Assembly (NCBI GenBank): GCA_019637355.1
Contig: JAHBVT010000001.1
Coordinates: 372,001-436,000 of the forward strand
Direction: 5' to 3'
DNA: 64,000 nt
Source of the DNA: Gemmatimonadaceae bacterium
Lineage (GTDB): Bacteria > Gemmatimonadota > Gemmatimonadetes > Gemmatimonadales > Gemmatimonadaceae
Shown: positions 57,157 to 64,000 of the stretch, piece after piece
Numbering within the stretch: position 1 is the first letter of the stretch
Layout of the letters: the number at the start of each line of letters is the position of its first letter
The notes under the pieces: generated by a model
The model's input: the letters and a program-made list of their open reading frames with translations, nothing else
What the model was told of the DNA's origin: nothing
Databases searched by the model: none
Program-made: the position numbers and the translations under genes

Positions 57157-57259
57157 CACTTGTGCGTTCCCCCGTCCACCTTCACGCTGTCACGCGACGC
57201 GCAGACCGGCCCTGGACATCTCCGGAGCCGGCAAGCGCGCCCTATCCCGTGCATCAGGT

Positions 57260-59089
57260 ATGACGGCAGCGGCCAGCGCAGGCGGTGAACGGATTGGCGA
57301 TCTCCTCCTCAAGGAGGGATTGATCACGCGCGAGCAGTTGCAGAAGGCCCTGGATGAGCAGCGGCAGCAGGGCACCCGTGTGGGCTACAACCTCGTGAAG
57401 CTCGGCTTCATCCAAGAGAACGAGCTCACGCGCACGCTGGCGCGGCAGTTCAAGATGCCGGCCGTGGACCTCTCGAAGTTCGAGGTGGACACCAAGATCA
57501 TCAAGCTGGTGCCGACGGACCTGGCCACCAAGAACCTGGTGCTGCCGCTGAAGCGCGACGGTCGCACGCTGACCGTGGCGATGGCGGATCCGACGAACCT
57601 CGGCGTCATCGAGGACCTCAAGTTCATCACCCGCTACGACATCTTCCCGGTGATAGCGGGCGAGTTCACGCTGCGCAACGTCATCGAGAAGCACTACGAG
57701 TCCAACGAGCAGCAGATGTCGGCGCTGCTGGACGAAATCGAGGGTCTCGAGGACAGCGAGGTCGAAGTCGTCGAGGAGAAGGAGGAGGAGATGTCGGCGA
57801 CGGCGCTGGCCGCCGCCGTCGACGACGCGCCGGTCGTGAAGCTGATCAACGCGATCCTCACCAACGCCGTGAAGCAGGGTGCCTCGGACATCCACTTCGA
57901 GTGTTTCGAGAAGGACCTGCGCGTGCGCTATCGCATCGACGGGCATCTCGAAGAAGTGATGAAGCCGCCGAAGAAGATGCAGCCGGCGCTGATTTCGCGG
58001 TTCAAGATTATGAGCCAGCTCAACATCGCCGAGCGCCGCGTGCCGCAGGACGGCCGCATCAAGCTCAAGCTGAGCGCCAACAAGGTCGTGGACTTCCGCG
58101 TCTCCACGCTGCCCACGCTCTTCGGCGAAAAGGTCGTGCTGCGCATCTTGGCGCAGAACAACCTGATGGACCTCGACAAGCTCGGCATCGAGCCGCAAGC
58201 CGAGCGCGACCTGATGCACGCGGTGCGGAGTCCCTACGGGATGGTGCTGGTCACGGGCCCCACGGGTTCGGGCAAGACCACCACGCTGTACTCGAGCATT
58301 ATGCTCATCAACAAGGTCGAGACGAACATTATGACCGCGGAGGACCCCGTCGAGTACAACCTCTACGGGGTCAACCAGGTGTTGGTGCGCAACGAGATCG
58401 GGATGACCTTCGCAGCCGCGCTGAAGGCGTTCCTGCGGCAAGACCCGAACATCATCATGGTCGGCGAGATCCGTGACCTCGAGACCGGCGGCATCGCCAT
58501 CAAGGCCGCACTCACCGGTCACCTGGTGCTCTCGACGCTCCACACCAACTCCACGGCCGAGACGATCACGCGTCTGCTGGATATGGGTCTCGAACCCTTC
58601 AACGTCAGCTCGGCGCTCAACCTCGTGCTTGCGCAGCGCCTGCTGCGCCGCATCTGCAGCACCTGCAAGGAGCAGTATCGGATCTCGCCCGAGGAGGCCA
58701 CGGCCGCCAAGTGGACCGAGAAGACGACGCTGCGCGACCTCCGGTTCAAGGAGGACGCCATCCACGGCCTCAAGACCCGCGCCCCGGACGACGTGAAGCC
58801 GCTGCTCGCGAACATCACGCTCGACACGCGCGTGATGGATATGCCGTTCTTCCGCGGCAAGGGCTGCGACAAGTGCAAGGGCTCCGGTTCCCGCGGCCGG
58901 CAGGGCGCCTACGAGGTGCTGAATATGACCCCGGGGCTCCGCAAGCTGATCCTCCAGAACGTCGGCGCCGCCGAGATCAAGGACTTCGCCATCGAAGAGG
59001 GGATGCTCACCCTGCGGATGGACGGCCTAGTCAAGGTGTGGAAGGGCATCACGTCGCTGGAGCAGGTGATTACGGAGACGAGCGCGTAG
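57260..59089 (+). CDS. pilB: Type IV pilus extension ATPase PilB
   Basis: 609 residues. N-terminal MshEN/GSPII_E_N domain (RIGDLLLKEGLITREQLQKA), linker rich in Glu (about 155-182), then the ATPase core. Walker A GPTGSGKTTT (about 333-342), Asp box, Walker B NIIMVGEIRD, His box STLHTNSTAET, and the zinc site CSTCKEQ...CDKCKG. Drives pilin polymerisation. The second of the two CATG sites in the window lies in its Walker B codons (58456-58459). Confidence 0.95.
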   Translation: MTAAASAGGERIGDLLLKEGLITREQLQKALDEQRQQGTRVGYNLVKLGFIQENELTRTLARQFKMPAVDLSKFEVDTKIIKLVPTDLATKNLVLPLKRDGRTLTVAMADPTNLGVIEDLKFITRYDIFPVIAGEFTLRNVIEKHYESNEQQMSALLDEIEGLEDSEVEVVEEKEEEMSATALAAAVDDAPVVKLINAILTNAVKQGASDIHFECFEKDLRVRYRIDGHLEEVMKPPKKMQPALISRFKIMSQLNIAERRVPQDGRIKLKLSANKVVDFRVSTLPTLFGEKVVLRILAQNNLMDLDKLGIEPQAERDLMHAVRSPYGMVLVTGPTGSGKTTTLYSSIMLINKVETNIMTAEDPVEYNLYGVNQVLVRNEIGMTFAAALKAFLRQDPNIIMVGEIRDLETGGIAIKAALTGHLVLSTLHTNSTAETITRLLDMGLEPFNVSSALNLVLAQRLLRRICSTCKEQYRISPEEATAAKWTEKTTLRDLRFKEDAIHGLKTRAPDDVKPLLANITLDTRVMDMPFFRGKGCDKCKGSGSRGRQGAYEVLNMTPGLRKLILQNVGAAEIKDFAIEEGMLTLRMDGLVKVWKGITSLEQVITETSA

Positions 59090-59090
59090 G

Positions 59091-59205
59091 GGACGGAGGA
59101 CGGATGAGAGAAGCTGCCTCCGTCACCCCACCCTCCGTCCTGCACGCCATCGTCTGCCGTTGCTGTCGCCCGTAGCCTCCGTCCTCCGTCCTCCGTCCTC
59201 CGTCC
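59091..59205. repeat. GACGGAN heptamer repeats flanking the pilB-pilT gap (R4)
   Basis: GGACGGAGGACGGATG at 59091-59106 directly follows the pilB stop. CCTCCGT units repeat four times at 59176-59205 in inverted orientation just before pilT. The arms are unequal and imperfect, but the unit is the same 7-mer as in R1-R3. Confidence 0.75.
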
Positions 59206-59210
59206 AAGTA

Positions 59211-60377
59211 ATGACCGCTCCCCAAGCCCCCGCCTCCCCCGCCAGCCAGCTCAACCTGCGCGTCCTCCTCGAGGAACTCCTCGAGCGCGGCGCCTCCGAC
59301 CTGCACATCACGGCCGGGGCGCGTCCGATGCTGCGCATCGACGGCGACATCGTCCCGTCGCGGCAGGAGGTGGTGCTGCAGCCCAAGGACACGCTGCAAC
59401 TGGCTTACTCGGTGCTGACGGAGAACCAGAAGAAGCGCTTCGAGATGGAGGACGAGCTCGACTTCTCGTTCGGCATCCAGAACCTGGCGCGCTTCCGCGG
59501 CAACTGCTTCAAGCAGCGCGGCTGCGTCTCGATCGTGCTTCGCGTCATCCCCTTCGAGATCCTGACGTTCAGCCAACTCGGACTCCCGCCGGTGATCGCG
59601 CGGCTGGCCGAGAAGCCCCGTGGCCTCGTGCTGGTCACCGGCCCGACCGGGTCGGGTAAGTCCACGACGCTGGCCGCGATGATCGACAAGATCAACAAGG
59701 AGCGAAAGGGACACATCCTCACGGTCGAGGACCCGATCGAGTTCATTCACAAGCATCAAGGCTGCATCGTCAACCAGCGTGAGGTGGGCTCCGACACCAA
59801 GAGCTTCGGCTCGGCCTTGAAGTACGCGCTGCGCGAAGACCCGGACGTCGTGCTGGTGGGCGAAATGCGCGACCACGAGACCATCCACGCCGGCCTGACG
59901 ATCGCCGAGACGGGCCACTTGGCCTTCGCGACGCTGCACACGAATTCGGCGGCCGAGGCCATCAACCGCATCATCGACGTGTTCCCGAGCCACCAGCAGG
60001 CGCAGGTGCGCGCCCAACTCGCCTTCGTGCTGGAGGGCATCATCACGCAGACGCTGCTACCCAAGCGCGCCGGCAAGGGCCGCGTGATGGCCGCTGAGAT
60101 CCTGGTGTGCACGCCGGCAATCCGCGCGCTGATCCGCGACGACAAGATCCACCAGGTCTATTCGATGATGCAGTCGGGCAAGAAGTTTGGGATGCAGACC
60201 CTCAACGACGCGCTCTACGCCCTCTATACTGCGCGCGAAGTCAGCGAAGAGGAGTGCTTGCGCGTGTCCGGTGACCCCACCGAGTTCCTGCGAATGATCG
60301 GCAAGTCCCTCGTGGACGAAGGACCGACCGGCGGCGGCCCGTCCAAGGGTGCGCCTGTGGCGGGCGGGCGTCGATAA
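59211..60377 (+). CDS. pilT: Type IV pilus retraction ATPase PilT
   Basis: 388 residues. Walker A GPTGSGKSTT (about 144-153), Walker B VVLVGEMRD, and the PilT-specific retraction signature AIRALIRDDKIHQVYSMMQ, where the classical form is AIRNLIRE. This distinguishes it from PilB. A low-complexity Gly/Pro tail ends the protein. ATG 59211 follows the repeat R4. Confidence 0.95.
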   Translation: MTAPQAPASPASQLNLRVLLEELLERGASDLHITAGARPMLRIDGDIVPSRQEVVLQPKDTLQLAYSVLTENQKKRFEMEDELDFSFGIQNLARFRGNCFKQRGCVSIVLRVIPFEILTFSQLGLPPVIARLAEKPRGLVLVTGPTGSGKSTTLAAMIDKINKERKGHILTVEDPIEFIHKHQGCIVNQREVGSDTKSFGSALKYALREDPDVVLVGEMRDHETIHAGLTIAETGHLAFATLHTNSAAEAINRIIDVFPSHQQAQVRAQLAFVLEGIITQTLLPKRAGKGRVMAAEILVCTPAIRALIRDDKIHQVYSMMQSGKKFGMQTLNDALYALYTAREVSEEECLRVSGDPTEFLRMIGKSLVDEGPTGGGPSKGAPVAGGRR

Positions 60378-60403
60378 TCGTCTAGGACACCAGAGGAGAC
60401 CAT

Positions 60404-61600
60404 ATGCCGACCTTTGTGTATACCGCACGCAGCGCCACGGGCGAGATGAAGTCCGCGACCATCGAGGCTGCGAGCAAGGAAGAAGGCGTCAACCAGCTCA
60501 AGCGGCTGCGGATGAACGTCGTCAAGATCGAGGAGCAGGCCAAGACGGCGCCCAAGACCAAGGGTTCGATCGCGATGCGCGACATCGTGATCTTTACCCG
60601 CCAGTTCTCCACGATGATCAACTCAGGCCTTCCGCTCGTGCAGGCCCTCGACATCCTGTCCAAGCAGTCCGAGAACCCGGTCCTGCAGGCGGTCACGCGT
60701 CAGGTCGTGTTCGACGTGGAGTCCGGACACACCGTGGCAGATGCACTCGGGAAGCATCCCAACGCCTTCACCGAACTCTACGTGAATATGGTGGCGGCGG
60801 GCGAGGCGGGCGGCATCCTCGATACCATCCTCCTGCGCCTCGCGACGTTTATGGAGAAAAACGACGCGCTCGTCCGCAAGGTCAAGGGTGCGATGATCTA
60901 CCCCGGCGTCATTATGGGTGTGGCCGGGACGGCCATCACGGTGCTCCTGCTCTTCGTGATTCCGACCTTCCAGTCGATGTTCGAGTCAGTGGGGCTCGCG
61001 CTCCCACTACCGACTCGCATCGTCATCGCGCTGTCGGAGTTCCTGCAGTCATACTGGTGGGCCGTCCTCGCAATCGGCTTCGCGGTCTTCAAGTCCCTGC
61101 AGAAGTACTACGCGACCAACAACGGCCAACTGGTGATTGACCGCCTGCTGTTGAGGGCGCCCGTGCTCGGCGATGTGCTCCGCAAGTCTGCGGTCTCGCG
61201 CTTCACCCGCACGCTGGGAACGCTCATCAGCTCCGGCGTCAGCATCCTGGACGGGCTGGAGATCACCGCCAAGACCGCGGGCAATCGCGTGATCTCGGAC
61301 GCCATTATGGCCTCCCGCGCCTCGATCGCCGGCGGTGACACGATTTCCGCCCCGCTCGCGAAGTCCGGCGTCTTCCCGCCGATGGTGATCTCGATGATCG
61401 CCGTCGGTGAGCAGACCGGCGGTCTCGACGAGATGCTCTCGAAGATCGCCGACTTCTACGACGAAGAAGTGGACGCCGCCGTCGGCGGCCTGCTCGCCCT
61501 GATGGAACCGATGATGATCGTGTTCCTCGGCGTCGTCGTCGGCGGGATGGTCGTGGCGATGTACCTGCCGATCTTCGATATGATCAACGCCGCGCAGTAG
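60404..61600 (+). CDS. pilC: Type IV pilus inner-membrane platform protein PilC
   Basis: 398 residues. Two T2SF-F domains, each with the FTRQFSTMINSGLPLVQALD / FTRTLGTLISSGVSILDGLE type motif, and three membrane helices. ATG 60404 has an excellent Shine-Dalgarno, AGGAG, five bases upstream. Completes the pilB-pilT-pilC motor set; pilin genes are not in the window. Confidence 0.95.
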   Translation: MPTFVYTARSATGEMKSATIEAASKEEGVNQLKRLRMNVVKIEEQAKTAPKTKGSIAMRDIVIFTRQFSTMINSGLPLVQALDILSKQSENPVLQAVTRQVVFDVESGHTVADALGKHPNAFTELYVNMVAAGEAGGILDTILLRLATFMEKNDALVRKVKGAMIYPGVIMGVAGTAITVLLLFVIPTFQSMFESVGLALPLPTRIVIALSEFLQSYWWAVLAIGFAVFKSLQKYYATNNGQLVIDRLLLRAPVLGDVLRKSAVSRFTRTLGTLISSGVSILDGLEITAKTAGNRVISDAIMASRASIAGGDTISAPLAKSGVFPPMVISMIAVGEQTGGLDEMLSKIADFYDEEVDAAVGGLLALMEPMMIVFLGVVVGGMVVAMYLPIFDMINAAQ

Positions 61601-61613
61601 CGAGCGGTCGGCC

Positions 61614-61637
61614 TTCCCCCCACAGCCGTGGGGGGAA
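61614..61637 (+). terminator. Hairpin terminator after pilC
   Basis: TTCCCCCCAC, loop AGCC, GTGGGGGGAA: a perfect 10-bp stem 14 nt after the pilC stop. Confidence 0.8.
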
Positions 61638-61681
61638 ACGCCGGCTATCGCCCTGCGTCCCCAGGTGTGAGCCTACACGGC

Positions 61682-62467
61682 GTGACTCCACGACCGCTCC
61701 TCATCTGGGCCCTTGCCGCCCTCCTCGCGTCGCCGCTCGCTGCGCAGGAGGAGGCGCCGACGGCACCACCGCGCCCGCCGTTCCCCCTCGGCGAGGCCCT
61801 GCGCTACCGCGTCCACGTCACCGTCGGGGGCAACGTCGGTGAGGGGCAGATGCGCGTGGAGGGACCCCTGGCCGAGCGCGACGTGGTCACCTGGCGCCTG
61901 GTCTTCGAGATGGAAGCCGGGCGCGGACCCATCCGGGCGATGGACCGCACCGTCTCGTGGCTCGATCCGGTCCGCTTCCGTTCGGCGCGCTTCGAGAAGA
62001 CCGAGCGGCATCCGCTGAGCCGCAGCGAGGAGAAGGTTCTCATTGACCTCGCTGCCGGCACCTGGCGCGACGGCGAGGGCCCGACCCACCGCCTCGGGCA
62101 CGCCGACCCCCTCGACGAACTCTCGTTCCTGTACTTCCTGCGCACCATCCCGCTGGACCGCGATACGACCTTCCAGATCTCGCGGCACTTCGACGCCGCG
62201 CGCAACCCCACCACCATCCGCGTGCTTGGCGAGGAATTGGTGGAAACCCCGGTCGGGATATTCCGCACCCGGGTCGTGGAGATGGACGTGCGGGACCCCA
62301 AGCGCTACCGGGGCACCGGGACCATCCGGTTGAACATTGACACCGACCAGTGTCGGGTTCCGGTGCGGATTGTCAGCCGGATGCCGGTACTCGGCACCAC
62401 GACGCTCCTGCTGATTGGCTGGGTCAGCCCGCCCCGGTACCCCGGCGCGATGAGTTGCGACGCGTAG
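61682..62467 (+). CDS. DUF3108 family secreted protein
   Basis: 261 residues. Signal peptide (about 1-22, ending SPLAAQ), then the DUF3108 fold with LGEALRYRVHVTVGGNVGEG, WLDPVRFRSARFEKTERHPL and TPVGIFRTRVVEMDVRD. Periplasmic or outer-membrane-associated; family function not established. GTG 61682 puts the signal peptide at the terminus; GTG 61667 is the alternative. No clear Shine-Dalgarno. The following gap (62468-62615) shows nothing beyond GGAG upstream of yceI. Confidence 0.8.
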   Translation: MTPRPLLIWALAALLASPLAAQEEAPTAPPRPPFPLGEALRYRVHVTVGGNVGEGQMRVEGPLAERDVVTWRLVFEMEAGRGPIRAMDRTVSWLDPVRFRSARFEKTERHPLSRSEEKVLIDLAAGTWRDGEGPTHRLGHADPLDELSFLYFLRTIPLDRDTTFQISRHFDAARNPTTIRVLGEELVETPVGIFRTRVVEMDVRDPKRYRGTGTIRLNIDTDQCRVPVRIVSRMPVLGTTTLLLIGWVSPPRYPGAMSCDA

Positions 62468-62615
62468 GGGAATCCCCTAGGAATTAGCCATCAGGGGCCT
62501 CACCCAAGTTCCGGCACCGCCTTACTGCCCGAGAACGCCCCCGAGCGGATACTCCAGTCACGAATCGCGCAGTCGGCGCGGCTCGCCACGCAGTCCCCCT
62601 ACTGGAGCAGTTCCG

Positions 62616-63206
62616 ATGCGTGTCTCACCTCCCCGCTGGGCCCTCGTTCTCACGATCCTGACGCTCGCCGCCGCAGCGAGCCCGATCCAGGATGCGCTCC
62701 GCCTCAAGCCGGAGAGCAGGCTCTGGTTTGAAGGCACCTCGACCGTGCGCGACTGGAACTGCAAGGCGCCGCAGATCGATGCCGCCATCGCCGCCGACGC
62801 CGGCGCGCCGGCGGCCGTCCTCGCCGGCACCAAGGCCGTGCGCACGGTGCAGCTGACCTTCCCGGTGGCCGCGCTCGACTGCGAGAACCGGACGATGAAC
62901 AACCATATGCGCACGGCGCTCAACGCCGAGCGGCATCAGCAGATCCGGTTCACGCTGACGGACTACGCGCTGACGCGCGGTGCCAACACGACCGGCACGC
63001 TGCAGGGTACGCTGCTGATCAACGGCCAGACGCGGCCGATTGCGGTGCCGGCGCAGTTCGCCGATGCCGGCGGCGCCCTGCGGGCGACCGGCCGCTATCC
63101 CCTGAATATGAACGATTGGGGCGTCCAGCCCCCGCGGTTGATGATGGGCACGCTCAAGGTGGGCGACACCGTCACCGTGCACTTCGACCTCCTGCTCCAA
63201 CCCTGA
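62616..63206 (+). CDS. YceI-family periplasmic lipid-binding protein
   Basis: 196 residues. Signal peptide (about 1-22), then the YceI lipocalin-like barrel: WFEGTSTVRDWNC, IRFTLTDYAL and TLQGTLLINGQTRPIAVPAQ. YceI proteins bind isoprenoid-type lipids in the periplasm in known cases. ATG 62616 follows GGAGCAGTTCCG. Its neighbour downstream is an outer-membrane protein, and 40 bp separate them, so an operon is likely. Confidence 0.85.
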   Translation: MRVSPPRWALVLTILTLAAAASPIQDALRLKPESRLWFEGTSTVRDWNCKAPQIDAAIAADAGAPAAVLAGTKAVRTVQLTFPVAALDCENRTMNNHMRTALNAERHQQIRFTLTDYALTRGANTTGTLQGTLLINGQTRPIAVPAQFADAGGALRATGRYPLNMNDWGVQPPRLMMGTLKVGDTVTVHFDLLLQP

Positions 63207-63246
63207 TCGGCGGTCAGCCGATTCTCTCTCCCTGAGGATTCCAACA

Positions 63247-64000
63247 ATGTCGTCGCTCCGTATCCCCCTCCTCGCCGTCGCCGCGCTCGCGTTCGCGGCC
63301 CCGCTCGCTGCGCAGCAGCCGGCGGTGGACGACGAGTCGAAGTTCCAGCCGCCGACCGTCGTGCAGTACCTGCGCCCCTACGACAAGCGCGGCATCAACA
63401 TCTTCGAGACCCCGAAGGTCGAGAACGTCCCCTACACCGGCTTCGCGCTGCAGTGGGGTGCCGCCTTCACCCAGCAGTTCCAGGGGCTCGACCACGAGAC
63501 CAGCGGCTCGACCGCGCTCAAGCCGATCGGCAACGGCTTCAACAACGCGACCGCGAACCTGTATATGAACGCCCAGGTCGCCCCGGGCATCCGCGTGCAG
63601 CTCACGACCTACCTGTCGTCGCGCCACCACCCGGAGACGTACGTGAAGGACGGCTTCCTGCAGGTGGATGCCTCGCCGCTCGACGTGCCGCTCTTCCACA
63701 AGCTGATGGAGTTCACCACGCTGAAGATCGGGCACTTCCAGGTGAACTACGGCGACTTCCAGTTCCGCCGCACGGACAACGGCAACGCGATGTACAACCC
63801 GCTGGTGGGCAACGCGTTGATGGATGCCTTCACGACGGAAGTGGGCGTCGAGGCGATCGTGCAGCGCAACGGCCTCTTCGGCGTGATCGCCGCGACCGGC
63901 GGTGAGATCAAGGGCCGCGTGGACCTGCCGGATGACCGCGCGCCGGCCTATATGGTGAAGGCGGGCTTCGACCGCCAGCTCAATGACGACCTGCGCGTGC
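63247..64000 (+). CDS. Outer-membrane porin-like protein, C-terminus beyond the window
   Basis: At least 251 residues, open to the right edge. Signal peptide (about 1-22, ending PLAAQQ). The mature part has alternating strands and aromatic-rich beta motifs (YTGFALQWGAAFTQQFQG, ANLYMNAQVAPGIRVQLTTY, IGHFQVNYGDFQFRRTDNG). This resembles phosphate-selective/Oprx-type porins or other barrel proteins. ATG 63247 follows TGAGGA. Family not certain. Confidence 0.65.
   Translation, partial: MSSLRIPLLAVAALAFAAPLAAQQPAVDDESKFQPPTVVQYLRPYDKRGINIFETPKVENVPYTGFALQWGAAFTQQFQGLDHETSGSTALKPIGNGFNNATANLYMNAQVAPGIRVQLTTYLSSRHHPETYVKDGFLQVDASPLDVPLFHKLMEFTTLKIGHFQVNYGDFQFRRTDNGNAMYNPLVGNALMDAFTTEVGVEAIVQRNGLFGVIAATGGEIKGRVDLPDDRAPAYMVKAGFDRQLNDDLRV

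Overview
The window is one continuous stretch of a very GC-rich bacterial chromosome, about 69% GC by eye. It is densely packed, Gram-negative in envelope type and probably aerobic. A large carboxypeptidase-regulatory TonB-type receptor, RND metal efflux, LptF/LptG, MlaD/MlaE, type IV pilus motor genes, Ccm haem export and haem O synthase together fit the phylum Gemmatimonadota best. That placement is an inference from gene content and style; no rRNA gene is present. I recognise no tRNA, rRNA, phage, CRISPR array or transposase.

Layout. 1-10909 is mostly on the minus strand: a Ser/Thr kinase start, agmatine-to-putrescine genes (aguA, aguB), glycerate kinase, a peroxiredoxin, two plus-strand LuxR-type regulators, a diacylglycerol-kinase-like gene, a BTAD regulator, aconitase and a patatin-ferredoxin fusion. 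11050-19914 is plus strand: a nucleotidyltransferase with a small basic partner, an OmpR-type two-component pair, a short asparaginase-like gene and a CzcCBA-type metal efflux operon. 19996-24429 holds a kynureninase-like enzyme, a degenerate sensor kinase and pseudouridine-5'-phosphate glycosidase. 24514-29902 is a TPR-ABC-permease-M16 protease operon. 29899-38520 mixes peptidases, a cNMP-binding protein, a DsbA-like protein, a repeat lipoprotein, acetyl-CoA synthetase and a STAS protein.

38575-41367 is ccmABCD-ppa, preceded by a nine-codon minicistron. 41391-47407 carries small regulators, a flavin reductase, an M24 peptidase, haem O synthase and an amino-acid permease. 47556-50951 is the giant outer-membrane receptor. 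51305-55584 is a translationally coupled lptF-lptG-mlaE-mlaD envelope-lipid operon. 55668-61600 holds an M28/QC-like enzyme, a ComEA-like protein and pilB-pilT-pilC. The window ends with DUF3108, YceI and outer-membrane proteins.

Three non-coding patterns run through the window. (1) The tetranucleotide CATG is almost absent: I found two copies by eye, against roughly 180 expected from base composition. Codons before Met switch to T-ending synonyms to avoid it. (2) A TAGCTT-like -10 element recurs 5-8 nt before start codons, implying leaderless transcripts. (3) Two families of palindromic intergenic repeats sit at gene 3' ends. One is built from 7-bp GACGGAN units; the other is a nested palindrome built from 9-bp CACAGAGGN-like units around a GGGGGT...ACCCCC hairpin. 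Genes within operons are typically joined by ATGA, GTGA or TGATG overlaps, so translational coupling is the rule.
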